Shown in pieces: positions 10,718 to 19,147 of a stretch of DNA of 64,000 bases (position 1 is its first letter; each line of letters starts with the position of its first letter). The stretch is from Psychrobacter sp. I-STPA10 (lineage in GTDB: Bacteria; Pseudomonadota; Gammaproteobacteria; Pseudomonadales; Moraxellaceae). Below the pieces are notes generated by a model. That model was not told the DNA's origin. It ran no database searches and saw only the letters and a list, made by a program, of their open reading frames with translations. The position numbers were made by a program, and so were the translations under genes. The DNA is taken from positions 1 to 64,000 of the forward strand of contig NZ_VFYU01000025.1 in the NCBI RefSeq assembly GCF_021012795.1. The letters are read 5' to 3'.

Positions 10718-11392
10718 ATGCAGTTTGCTGTTATAGGATTAGGCGTCTTTGGACGTGCTTGCGCCTTTGAATTGCAGCGTCAAGGCAATGAAGTATTAGG
10801 CATTGACCTTGATGAAAAGGAAGTCAATAAAGTCAGTGATACATTAAGCCATGCCGTCATCGCTGATGCCACTGACAAAGAAACGCTCAAAGAGCTGAAC
10901 TTTGCGCAACTAGATGGCGTCATGGTATGTATTGGTGATAATTTAGAAGCCAGCTTGCTGTGTACTTTAAATCTGATTCATCTACCTGTACATAACCTCT
11001 GGGTAAAAGCCAAAACTGATGCTCATCATGATATTTTGGCAAGTCTTGGGGTACAAAACATCATTCACCCTGAGCAAGATATGGGTATCCGTATTGCCCA
11101 AGCAATGAACTACCCGATGATGAAACAATACCTGTCATTAGGTAATAATGATGAGTATCTGGTACGTATTGATATTCCTGCTGGCTGGACACCACAAAGC
11201 ATTGCCAAAATCCGTAATACCTATCCCTCAACTTCCTTATTACTTATCGTTCGTCAAGGTAAAGTGATTCATACATTTGATGATAACTGGACAGTACAAC
11301 ATCCAGATAGCTTGGTATTTAGTGGCAGTTTACCAGAGCTAAAACGCTTGGCGCGCACCTTTATCCCTCCTCATTCATCAGACTTGCGGTAG
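10718..11392 (+). CDS. ktrA: Potassium uptake regulatory subunit, KtrA/TrkA type
   Basis: A cytoplasmic RCK subunit that gates a K+ transporter. The 224-residue product begins with a Rossmann fold (MQFAVIGLGVFGRACA, acidic residue at GIDLDEKEV) and the ADATDKETL segment, the TrkA-N pattern, followed by a TrkA-C domain (about residues 140-215, VRIDIPAGW...VFSGSLPELKRL). One RCK unit of this length fits KtrA rather than the double-unit TrkA. The AAGGAG ribosome-binding sequence lies 7 nt before ATG. The membrane partner starts 6 bp after its stop codon. Confidence 0.85.
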   Translation: MQFAVIGLGVFGRACAFELQRQGNEVLGIDLDEKEVNKVSDTLSHAVIADATDKETLKELNFAQLDGVMVCIGDNLEASLLCTLNLIHLPVHNLWVKAKTDAHHDILASLGVQNIIHPEQDMGIRIAQAMNYPMMKQYLSLGNNDEYLVRIDIPAGWTPQSIAKIRNTYPSTSLLLIVRQGKVIHTFDDNWTVQHPDSLVFSGSLPELKRLARTFIPPHSSDLR

Positions 11393-11398
11393 CCAGCA

Positions 11399-12715
11399 GT
11401 GAACTCACGCATCTTATTATCACCCCCATTTATTCTAGCTTTTGGCTTTTTGGGGCTAATTATTGTTGGCAGTATTTTATTAATGCTGCCCATCTGTAAT
11501 CCCACCAATATCTCTTGGTTAGAAGCGGCATTTACAGCCACTTCGGCAGTAACGGTAACAGGGCTTGCAGTGGTAGATACTGCCTCATTTACTCGGCTTG
11601 GGCAGGTGGTCATTGCCATATTAATTCAGCTTGGCGGCTTGGGTTTTATGACCTTTGCTGTATTGGCATTTTTTAGCCTGCAACGTCGTTTGAATATGAC
11701 CAGTCAAATCATTGCTCGTGAAGCGTTGGCAGAAACCAGTTTTGGCGATATTATTAGCACTGCCAAATCAGTCATTGGTATTGCTTTAAGTGTTGAGATA
11801 GTCGGTATGATATTACTGACACTGTCTTTTTCACCACACATGCCATGGGGTGAAGCCCTGTATCATGGATTTTTTTATACCATCTCAGCCTTTAATAACG
11901 CAGGATTTGCCCTAAGTAGCGATAGCCTAACCCCCTATGTGGGCAATCAACAGATTAACTTGATTATTACCGCCCTGATTATTATTGGTGGACTTGGGTT
12001 TTTGGTCATTAAGGACATGCTGGAGCATCGCAGTTGGCACAAAATTAGCGTTAATACTAAGTTGGTCTTATCTGCTACTGTGATAATCAACCTCATTGCT
12101 TTTGCGTTATTTTGGCTATTAGAGCGTCATAATCCTGCAACGTTAGGCAATTTAAACTTAATAGATCAAGCCACTGCCGCTTGGTTTCAAGCCATCACTC
12201 CACGTACTGCAGGATTTAATACCATTGCCATTGACCAGTTGACCGATGCCAGTACCCTACTTACCATGTTTTTGATGTTTGTCGGTGGTGGCTCACTATC
12301 AACAGCCAGTGGTATTAAACTGGGCACTTTTGCAGTATTAATTCTCACTACTTTTTCATTTTTACGTCAGCGTGACCATGTAACTGTATTTGAGCGGAGT
12401 ATCCCTGAGCGGCAAGTACGCAAATCACTGGCTCTGGTGAGTATTACTCTGATGCTGATTTTTTTAAGTGTGTTTATTTTATCTGTGATTGAAGCAAGAC
12501 ACCCCTTAGAAGATGTATTATTTGAAGTGGTTTCTGCTTTAAGTACGGTTGGATTGTCACGAGGTCTGACAGGAAATCTAAGCGATGCAGGTGAAGCCAT
12601 TATTATGTTTATGATGTTTGCAGGACGTGTGGGCCCGTTGACTTTGGCTTATTTGATTGCGATGCCAAAATCGACTCGTATTCGCTATCCTGAAACCAAT
12701 GTCTTGATTGGCTAA
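11399..12715 (+). CDS. ktrB: Potassium uptake channel subunit, KtrB/TrkH type
   Basis: This is the ion-conducting integral membrane partner of KtrA. The 438-residue protein has repeated membrane-pore-membrane units with selectivity-filter regions such as TATSAVTVTGLAVVDT, SAFNNAGFAL, TPRTAGFNTI and SALSTVGLSRGLTG, the expected four-fold pattern of Trk/Ktr/HKT transporters. The length agrees with KtrB (about 440-450) better than TrkH (about 480). Translation apparently begins at GTG 11399 without an obvious ribosome-binding site, suggesting coupling to the gene upstream. It ends at a strong bidirectional terminator shared with metY. Confidence 0.88.
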   Translation: MNSRILLSPPFILAFGFLGLIIVGSILLMLPICNPTNISWLEAAFTATSAVTVTGLAVVDTASFTRLGQVVIAILIQLGGLGFMTFAVLAFFSLQRRLNMTSQIIAREALAETSFGDIISTAKSVIGIALSVEIVGMILLTLSFSPHMPWGEALYHGFFYTISAFNNAGFALSSDSLTPYVGNQQINLIITALIIIGGLGFLVIKDMLEHRSWHKISVNTKLVLSATVIINLIAFALFWLLERHNPATLGNLNLIDQATAAWFQAITPRTAGFNTIAIDQLTDASTLLTMFLMFVGGGSLSTASGIKLGTFAVLILTTFSFLRQRDHVTVFERSIPERQVRKSLALVSITLMLIFLSVFILSVIEARHPLEDVLFEVVSALSTVGLSRGLTGNLSDAGEAIIMFMMFAGRVGPLTLAYLIAMPKSTRIRYPETNVLIG

Positions 12716-12757
12716 TTAATGACAGTTTAAATATCACATGGTCTATGATTTGCCAAT

Positions 12758-12792
12758 AAAAAGCCGCATAGTAAATTGCTATGCGGCTTTTT
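12758..12792. terminator. Bidirectional intrinsic terminator between ktrB and metY
   Basis: A perfect 14-bp stem (12758-12771 AAAAAGCCGCATAG with 12779-12792) and 7-nt loop, flanked by A- and T-runs, lies between two converging genes. It can serve both transcripts. Confidence 0.9.
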
Positions 12793-12859
12793 GTTGTCAA
12801 TAGTTGTTATCAATTGTTGTTAACAATATGGTAAGCAAGATTTTCAACAAATTAAAGCG

Positions 12860-14158
12860 CTATGCTTGTGCCAATGCCTGCGCCAAATCTGCTTTGATGT
12901 CATCAATATGCTCGATACCAATTGATAAGCGTACCATGTCTTCACTCACTCCTGCTTGCTCAAGCTCTTGACCATTTAACTGGCGATGGGTAGTGGTGGC
13001 AGGGTGACATGCCAATGATTTGGCATCACCAATATTCACCAGACGGGTAATGAGTTGTAGCGCATCAATAAAGCGTGCGCCTGCTTCACGCCCCCCTTTC
13101 ACTCCAAAAGTCAAAATGGCAGATGGTGTACCTTGCATATACTTTTGTGCCAATTCATGCTCAGGGTGATTGGGCAGCCCTGCATATTTTACCCATGCTA
13201 CTTTATCATGCCCTTGCAGATATTCTGCTACCGCCTGTGCGTTTTCAACGTGACGCTGCATACGCAAACTTAGGGTCTGCATACCTTGTAAAATACTAAA
13301 GGCATTGAGTGGGCTTAATGCTGCACCTGTATTACGTAGTGGTGCCACACGCGCGCGCGCAATATAAGCAGCCTCACCCACGTCTTTGACAAAATTAACC
13401 CCATGATAGCTGGCATCAGGCTCATTGAGTAGCGGGAAACGCTCAGGATAATCTCCCCACGCAAACTTGCCACTGTCCACAATCGCACCGCCAATAGATG
13501 TTCCCGTTCCGCTCATATATTTAGTCAGTGAATGCACCACAATATCCGCACCATGTTCAAATGGTCGGCACAAAGCAGGTGTCGCCACGGTATTATCAAT
13601 CACCACAGGCACACCATATTGATGCGCAATATCTGCCAATGCCGCAATATCGACAATATTACCCAGTGGATTACCGATACTCTCGGCATAAACTATTTTG
13701 GTCTTATCATCGATTAAATCACGAATTGCTTCGGGGTTTTTATGGTCAAAAAAACGTACCTCGATGCCTTGACGAGGCAGGGTGTGTGCAAAGAAGTTAT
13801 ATGTACCGCCATATAAAGTGGATACCGCAACGATATTATCACCTGCTTCGCAGATGGTCTGCACCGCATAAGTAATAGCAGCCATGCCCGATGCCACTGC
13901 CAATGCACCCACACCACCTTCAAGTGCAGCAACTCGCTCTTCTAATACCGCATTGGTTGGGTTCATGATGCGAGTATAAATATTGCCTTGTACTTTAAGG
14001 TCAAACAAATCTGCCCCATGTTGCGTATCATCAAAGGCATAAGAACTGGTGTGATAAATGGGCACTGCCACCGCTTTGGTGGTTGGCTCAACACTATAAC
14101 CAGCATGAATAGATAGTGTTTCTAAGCGTTGTTTATTTTGTCCGTCTGTATTGCTCAT
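12860..14158 (-). CDS. metY: O-acetylhomoserine sulfhydrylase (homocysteine synthase)
   Basis: This PLP enzyme makes homocysteine from O-acetylhomoserine and sulfide. The 432-residue product begins with RLETLSIHAGYSVEPTTKA and contains YTRIMNPTNAVLEERVAALEGG (split here: YTRIMNPTN then EERVAALEGG), VHSLTKYMSGTGTSIGG with the PLP lysine near residue 209, and the ACHPATTTHRQL segment typical of the MetY branch, which is longer than MetB/MetZ. It lies downstream of nfuA with a terminator-like hairpin in between, so it probably has its own promoter. Confidence 0.9.
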   Translation of the reverse strand: MSNTDGQNKQRLETLSIHAGYSVEPTTKAVAVPIYHTSSYAFDDTQHGADLFDLKVQGNIYTRIMNPTNAVLEERVAALEGGVGALAVASGMAAITYAVQTICEAGDNIVAVSTLYGGTYNFFAHTLPRQGIEVRFFDHKNPEAIRDLIDDKTKIVYAESIGNPLGNIVDIAALADIAHQYGVPVVIDNTVATPALCRPFEHGADIVVHSLTKYMSGTGTSIGGAIVDSGKFAWGDYPERFPLLNEPDASYHGVNFVKDVGEAAYIARARVAPLRNTGAALSPLNAFSILQGMQTLSLRMQRHVENAQAVAEYLQGHDKVAWVKYAGLPNHPEHELAQKYMQGTPSAILTFGVKGGREAGARFIDALQLITRLVNIGDAKSLACHPATTTHRQLNGQELEQAGVSEDMVRLSIGIEHIDDIKADLAQALAQA

Positions 14159-14216
14159 AGATTGTCCTTATTCATCTGTGAAAAAACTATTTTCATTCTA
14201 TTTTTGCTTGATATAC

Positions 14217-14281
14217 ATAAAAAAACCAGATTACTATTTTCAGGGTATATTGCTAACACACTGATTTATAGTAATCTGGTT
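14217..14281 (-). terminator. Probable intrinsic terminator downstream of nfuA
   Basis: A perfect 14-bp inverted repeat (14224-14237 AACCAGATTACTAT with 14268-14281) separated by 30 nt is followed on the minus strand by a T-run. It lies between the nfuA stop and the metY start. The large loop leaves room for an attenuator, but no known riboswitch is recognisable. Confidence 0.65.
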
Positions 14282-14383
14282 ATCATAACTTAGCTTGTTT
14301 ATGAATAAAATAAATTTTATTTACGTTAGTTATTATATTTTAATATAAGCAGAGGGTGATAAGACTTAGCCTTATTGTCAGCC

Positions 14384-15055
14384 TTATTGGTAATAGGCAT
14401 TTTCAGTACGGGTGTGGTCAGTCTCATCGACCACTTGCATCAGCTCGGGAACTTGCTGTTTAAGCTGTACTTCTACCCCTTGGCGTAGGGTCATATCCAC
14501 TGCCGAACAACCTTGACAACCACCACCAAATTTTAATACAGCCGTCAATCCTACGCCCTCTTCATCTAGCAATTCGACCAGTTGCACATTACCGCCATGT
14601 GAGGCTAAGTTGGGATTAATATCTGACTGCAACACATAATTGATGCGCTCTTCAACACTGGCATCTTCTCCCACTTTAGGGATTTTTGAGTTAGGCGCAC
14701 GGAAAGTTAACTGCCCCCCAAAACGGTCTTTGTTATAGTCAATCACGGCATCTTCAAGATAAGGCACGGAGACCGCATCAATAAAAGCAGTAAAGTTTTC
14801 ATAATGTAGCTGCAAATCAGCCTCATCTTCTTCACCTGGCTGATTATAAGCCATACAGCACTCTGCTCGTGGCGTACCTGGGTGCTCGACAAAAATACGT
14901 ACCCCAATACCATCTGTTTCTTGTTTTGCCAAAAGCTCAGTCAAATACTCTTGTGCTGACTCAGTAATGGTGATGTTACTTTTAATCTCAGTTTGCTCGA
15001 TGTCTAATGCTGACGTTTGCTCTGCATTGGCTGTGTCTGTATGGCTATCAGTCAT
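14384..15055 (-). CDS. nfuA: Fe-S cluster carrier protein NfuA
   Basis: NfuA carries and delivers [4Fe-4S] clusters to apo-proteins under stress. The 223-residue protein has a 25-residue polar N-terminal tail, a degenerate A-type (HesB-like) domain ([31 protein letters not shown]) and a C-terminal Nfu domain. The latter has [14 protein letters not shown] with Cys180 and Cys183, the CxxC pair that binds the cluster. The E. coli protein is 191 residues; the excess is mostly the N-terminal tail. An upstream 750-bp gene-free region separates it from the next gene. Confidence 0.92.
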   Translation of the reverse strand: MTDSHTDTANAEQTSALDIEQTEIKSNITITESAQEYLTELLAKQETDGIGVRIFVEHPGTPRAECCMAYNQPGEEDEADLQLHYENFTAFIDAVSVPYLEDAVIDYNKDRFGGQLTFRAPNSKIPKVGEDASVEERINYVLQSDINPNLASHGGNVQLVELLDEEGVGLTAVLKFGGGCQGCSAVDMTLRQGVEVQLKQQVPELMQVVDETDHTRTENAYYQ

Positions 15056-15400
15056 AAGTTGACCTCATGTATTGAAAATTAAAAATAAGAATTGTCAACA
15101 AAATTGCCGAGAATGGCAAATATGACAAATATACAGTTTCATTATGGCGTTGATTGCAAAATAATCAAGGGAATACTACTTATGAAGATTAATAACACCG
15201 AGAAAAAATGAGCGCAAACAATAGCACTTATCTTCAGATAAGTCTGATAAACCCAAGAAACGCGCCATGTTTTCAAGCCATAGTGCCAGCTAATGATTAT
15301 TGTTAATGCTCAAACTTACGTTTTTATCACTATAAACCTAAAAAGTGACCCACTAGGCATTAGATTTTTATAGTAGCAGCGATTGCTATGGCGTATTTTA

Positions 15401-15565
15401 AGAACCTGTATTCATAATCCAAAATCAGGGGAATTTTAAACTAAAATTGTGTAATACAAGGCAAATTTTGGGGCGAATAGTCACTCTATTTAACCCAAAA
15501 TTTAACGCCGTAGTACGTCTATTTTAGGCAAAAAGCCACCATTATGGGTTGTGAATACAGGTTCT
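15401..15565. repeat. MITE-like fold-back element, 165 bp
   Basis: The ends are 20-bp inverted repeats with two mismatches (AGAACCTGTATTCATAATCC at the left, its complement with CAACCC at the right). Inside are further nested complementary arms, AAATTTTGGG (15463-15472) with CCCAAAATTT (15494-15503), and CTAAAAT near 15441 with ATTTTAG near 15530, so nearly the whole element can fold on itself. It has no coding capacity. No target-site duplication is obvious. This is the structure expected of a non-autonomous miniature transposable element. Confidence 0.7.
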
Positions 15566-15620
15566 AACTATCAGCTATTTTTTGTGTATCTAAGTATGTT
15601 AAAAATCAATACATAGGTAG

Positions 15621-15742
15621 ATATAGTCAAGTCAAGATAATACTTTTACAAGGAAAACGAGCGAAGGTGTAACTGTTTTTATAAAAGCAGGTACTGCGAG
15701 CGAGTTTGACTTTGTGCCAGTTTTGTATTAAGTCGACTATAT
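15621..15742. repeat. Short repeat with ATATAGTC ends
   Basis: It begins ATATAGTC and ends GACTATAT, with further imperfect complementarity inward (AATAC / GTATT). A diverged relative with the same ends and a shared ACAAGG motif at a similar position lies at 22944-23053. The element is non-coding. The relationship between the two copies was judged by eye. Confidence 0.45.
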
Positions 15743-15809
15743 ATCAAGGAAGATAAAACCATAACCTTATGCAAGGTTATAAAAAAGGTTATAAAAAGGG
15801 AGCGTTTTT

Positions 15810-16742
15810 ATGATTACTGAGAGTTTAACTTTAGTAACCACGCCAGATATTGAGCAAGTGGCTGTGTGGAAAGTCGCTGATACCAACAATAAAGATAAAG
15901 TCAGTGAGGATATAAACAATGCTTCTGCGGCTAACATTCATAATATCAGCACCACTCAAAACGCAAGCAAAAACATACTGTTGCTACATGGTGCATTTTC
16001 AGATAAACGTATCCATTTAGGTATTGCCCACTATTTAGCCGAGCATGGTTATCACTGCTATATTATGGAATGGCGTGGACATGGCAATAGCCCAAAACCT
16101 AAAAAAGAGTTTAACCTTGAAACCATTGCATTAAATGATGTCGCAGCAACTTTTGACTATTTATTTAATGAGCTTAACCTGCCAGCCATTCACTGTGTGA
16201 CTCATAGCGGTGGTGGTATGTGCCTCACGATGTTTTTGCTACAAAACAAAGTCTACATTAATAAAGTCAAAAGCATCAGCTTATTTGCTTGTCAGGCGTA
16301 TGGCGCAGCCACTACCCCAAAAGCATTTACCAAAGTATTACTAAGCAAAACCATGACCTTAACGCTTGGTTATCTACCTGCCATTAAAATGAAATTAGGG
16401 CCAATTAATGAAAGCTACTACACCATGAAACAATGGTTTAATTGGAACTTAGGCAGAAACTTTCATAGTACCGATGGCAAATTTAATTATCGTCAGCACA
16501 TGCAGCAGATGACGATGCCTATTTATGCTATTGCCGCCACAGGCGATGACTTTGTCGCACCACCCAGTGGTTGCTTACTGTATCTAAACGACTATCAAAA
16601 TCTTAATAATCAGTTTCGTGAATTTGGGATAGATAATGGAGATTTGGATAATTACTCCCACAGCCGAATATTAATGAGTCGTAACGCTGCCAAGGAGGTT
16701 TGGCCAACGGTGCTGGCATGGATTGAAAAACACAACCAGTAA
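15810..16742 (+). CDS. Alpha/beta hydrolase
   Basis: The 310-residue alpha/beta-hydrolase fold protein shows the oxyanion region LLLHGAFSDKRIH, MEWRGHGNSP after strand 4, the nucleophile elbow THSGGG with Ser133, and a late histidine in NYSHSRILMS. It resembles lysophospholipase/esterase-type hydrolases. The N-terminal 55 residues are polar and not part of the fold. There is no signal peptide, so it is probably cytoplasmic. The substrate is unknown. It sits 250 bp before the NAD-salvage cluster and need not belong to it. Confidence 0.8.
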   Translation: MITESLTLVTTPDIEQVAVWKVADTNNKDKVSEDINNASAANIHNISTTQNASKNILLLHGAFSDKRIHLGIAHYLAEHGYHCYIMEWRGHGNSPKPKKEFNLETIALNDVAATFDYLFNELNLPAIHCVTHSGGGMCLTMFLLQNKVYINKVKSISLFACQAYGAATTPKAFTKVLLSKTMTLTLGYLPAIKMKLGPINESYYTMKQWFNWNLGRNFHSTDGKFNYRQHMQQMTMPIYAIAATGDDFVAPPSGCLLYLNDYQNLNNQFREFGIDNGDLDNYSHSRILMSRNAAKEVWPTVLAWIEKHNQ

Positions 16743-16992
16743 CTCAGGGAACAATAAGATATGGATATAGGCAATCAAAACAAAATAATCAAATCAATAT
16801 AACTTGCCAATATAATTTACCAGCCTCATTTTTACGCATCATCAATTGATAAAGCCGTCAATAAGCTTGCTTAACTTGTGAAAATATCCTCACTTATGTC
16901 AGTATGGTGCTATGATAGATGGCTTGATTATTGCCAATGCTAATTAATATTGCCGATTACAACAAAAGTTTTACTGCAAGGAGTTTGCGTTT

Positions 16993-18021
16993 ATGAGTGC
17001 TTCATCTGAACGTCATTTTAAATATCTCGTCTTTATTGGTCGCTTTCAGCCATTTCATCTTGGGCATAAAGCCGTGGTTGATGAGGCGTTACAACGTGCT
17101 GATAATGTCATCATGCTGATTGGTTCAGCAAATCTGCCCCGTAGCCTGCGTAATCCGTTTAGCGTAGTAGAACGCTCACAAATGATTAAAGGGGCATATT
17201 CAGATGATGAAGCCGCACGTATTCACTGTGTGGGACTCGATGATGCCTTATATAATGATACTCGCTGGCTACAATATGTGCAGGCAGCAGTAAAATCTGT
17301 CACTGGGGATTTGACTTCCGATATTGGTCTTATCGGACATTCTAAAGACAGCTCTTCTTATTACCTATCATTGTTCCCTAACTGGGCGGCAATCTCTGTA
17401 CCCAATTATAAAAACCTATCTGCCACTCCGATTCGTGAAGGCTATCTGATGGGTGCAACACCAACACCTGAGCGTACTCCTGATTCTACTCGCAAGGTGC
17501 TAGATACATTTAAAAAAACCGAGGAATACAATCAACTGCAAGAAGAAGCATGGTTTGTTGATAAATACAAAAAACAATGGGAAGACACCCCCTATCCACC
17601 TACCTTTATGACTGCCGATGCGGTGGTGGTACAATCAGGACATATCTTATTGGTAGAGCGGCGTAGTATGCCAGGGCGTGGACTGTGGGCATTACCGGGT
17701 GGCTTTGTCAATCAAAAAGAAACTTTGCTAGATGCGTGTATTCGTGAGCTACGTGAGGAGACCCGCTTAAAAGTACCCGAGCCTGTGCTACGTGGCTCAC
17801 GTCACAGTCAGCATACTTTTGATGACCCGTACCGCTCTGCTCGTGGGCGCACCATCACCCAAGCGTTTTATTTTCAGCTAAAAAGTGATGCCAGTGGTCT
17901 GCCTAAAGTCAAAGGCGGCGATGATGCAGCGCAAGCATTTTGGCTACCGCTTGCGGAGCTTGACCCTAAGCAAATATTTGAAGACCACTACGCTATTATT
18001 TGCAAAATGGTGGGTTTGTAG
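16993..18021 (+). CDS. nadM: Bifunctional NMN adenylyltransferase / Nudix hydrolase
   Basis: The N-terminal domain (about 1-185) is a nucleotidyltransferase that makes NAD from NMN and ATP: it has GRFQPFHLGH with the HxGH motif at residues 22-25 and the ATPIREG motif. The C-terminal domain (about 200-342) is a Nudix hydrolase with the Nudix box GGFVNQKETLLDACIRELRE (from residue 236) continuing to EET, as in ADP-ribose pyrophosphatases. This NadM-Nudix fusion is a known NAD-metabolism enzyme. A CAAGGAG ribosome-binding sequence precedes it. It is followed by a phosphoesterase and nadV, which supports nicotinamide salvage as the setting. Confidence 0.92.
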   Translation: MSASSERHFKYLVFIGRFQPFHLGHKAVVDEALQRADNVIMLIGSANLPRSLRNPFSVVERSQMIKGAYSDDEAARIHCVGLDDALYNDTRWLQYVQAAVKSVTGDLTSDIGLIGHSKDSSSYYLSLFPNWAAISVPNYKNLSATPIREGYLMGATPTPERTPDSTRKVLDTFKKTEEYNQLQEEAWFVDKYKKQWEDTPYPPTFMTADAVVVQSGHILLVERRSMPGRGLWALPGGFVNQKETLLDACIRELREETRLKVPEPVLRGSRHSQHTFDDPYRSARGRTITQAFYFQLKSDASGLPKVKGGDDAAQAFWLPLAELDPKQIFEDHYAIICKMVGL

Positions 18022-18057
18022 TTTTTTAAAAGCTTTTTAGAAAATTCTTGATAGTTT

Positions 18058-18064
18058 GGAGAGG
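18058..18064 (+). promoter_or_regulatory. Ribosome-binding site fixing a TTG start
   Basis: GGAGAGG lies 6 nt before TTG 18071. It overlaps the alternative TTG start at 18056, which it therefore argues against. Confidence 0.6.
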
Positions 18065-18070
18065 GCAAGT

Positions 18071-19015
18071 TTGTTAAGAGTTGCTATTTTTGCTGACATT
18101 CATGGTAAGTTTTTATTGCCATTTAAGTTGGTTGCGCATTATCAAAAAACCACAGGCAAATCCATTGATTTGATTTTGCAATGTGGCGATATGGGGGCTT
18201 TTCCTGATAAATCTCGTATGGATAAAGCCACCCTTCGCCATGCTCAAAATGACCGAGATGAACTAGGATTTATTGATGGCTTTGCTTATGTTCATACTGA
18301 GATTGCGCAGTTTTTAGATGAACTAAATGTCGATATGCTGTGTGTGCGTGGCAATCATGAAGACCATGAATTTTTGGATAAATTAGAGGAAGATGCAAGC
18401 TTTTTAAAGCAGCCTGCCTATCCGATTGATGCTTACAATCGAGTATGGGTGTGTCGCACTGCCATACCCATTGTCATTCAAAGCAAAGCCAATACACCAA
18501 AAGAGTCGAAAAACTTTGCTGGATTAAAACCTCAACACAAAAAAGACACGCATAATACAAAGCAACATACAGACAATGATAGCCTAACAATGGTTGGTGT
18601 GGGGCGCATTGGTGATAGAAAAGGACGCACCCACCCACAGTATATTCAAGATTATGAACGCCAAGCATTAAAAAAATTAGCAAAAAATGCCCAAGAATTT
18701 GATGTACTTGTTACTCATGATAAAAGCTCAGACAGTCATCGTGGTTATGGCTCAGCAGAAATCAAAGAGCTACTCAATCACGTGGCTTTTGCTTATCATT
18801 TTTATGGGCATACAGGTGAGCCATTTTCACAAACGCTCGATGACAATGGCATTACCCAATCAGTCAAAGTCAGAGAGCTTGAGTTTAATAGTCATGGCAA
18901 ATTGGAAGCTGGCTGTATGCTGATTTTAGAAAAATCAGCCGATAAATTAATGCTCACCCCTGTGCCATTAAATGATATGATTGGCTTTATGAAAAATACA
19001 TGGCATTATTTATAA
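18071..19015 (+). CDS. Metallophosphoesterase in the NAD-salvage cluster
   Basis: The 314-residue calcineurin-like phosphoesterase has its metal-binding motifs in order: FADIHG (Asp9, His11), CGDMGAF, RGNHEDHEF, VTHDKSS and FYGHTGE. Start TTG 18071 is chosen because GGAGAGG lies 6 nt upstream and the fold begins at once (LRVAIFADIHG). A polar insert (NTPKESKNFAGLKPQ...) interrupts the middle. It lies 49 bp after nadM and 132 bp before nadV on the same strand, suggesting a role tied to nucleotide or NAD turnover, but the substrate cannot be deduced. Confidence 0.82.
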   Translation: MLRVAIFADIHGKFLLPFKLVAHYQKTTGKSIDLILQCGDMGAFPDKSRMDKATLRHAQNDRDELGFIDGFAYVHTEIAQFLDELNVDMLCVRGNHEDHEFLDKLEEDASFLKQPAYPIDAYNRVWVCRTAIPIVIQSKANTPKESKNFAGLKPQHKKDTHNTKQHTDNDSLTMVGVGRIGDRKGRTHPQYIQDYERQALKKLAKNAQEFDVLVTHDKSSDSHRGYGSAEIKELLNHVAFAYHFYGHTGEPFSQTLDDNGITQSVKVRELEFNSHGKLEAGCMLILEKSADKLMLTPVPLNDMIGFMKNTWHYL

Positions 19016-19044
19016 TCGCTTTACTATTTTTAGTTTTTATTATT

Positions 19045-19140
19045 AGTTTTCCCCAAGCCGATAGACGGCAAGGGTCTTTCGTTACCCTACGCTTGTAAGC
19101 TTGCATGGCAAGATAGAGGTAACATTATCAAACAGAGGAG
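19045..19140 (+). promoter_or_regulatory. Structured leader candidate before nadV
   Basis: The segment before nadV is richer in G and C than other gaps and contains several short complementary pairs: AAGGGT / ACCCT around 19070-19091, CTTG...CAAG around 19092-19112, and GTTACC / GGTAAC around 19079 and 19120. It could be a regulatory RNA structure or operator for NAD genes. It matches no riboswitch I can name. Confidence 0.3.
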
Positions 19141-19147
19141 TTCTGTT

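Larger units (their letters stand above)
15056..15809. other. Gene-free region carrying two short repeat elements
   Basis: This 754-bp interval lacks credible genes. It holds a 165-bp fold-back element (15401-15565), a second, about 122-bp element (15621-15742), and, just before the hydrolase start, two copies of AGGTTATAAAAA (about 15773-15797). The first 340 bp are plain AT-rich sequence containing the nfuA promoter region. Confidence 0.6.

Noticed and set aside
14159..14383. Possible SAM riboswitch or MetJ operator before metY
   Set aside because: Only a simple 14-bp stem with a trailing T-run is visible; no conserved riboswitch core or repeated 8-bp met box was recognised.
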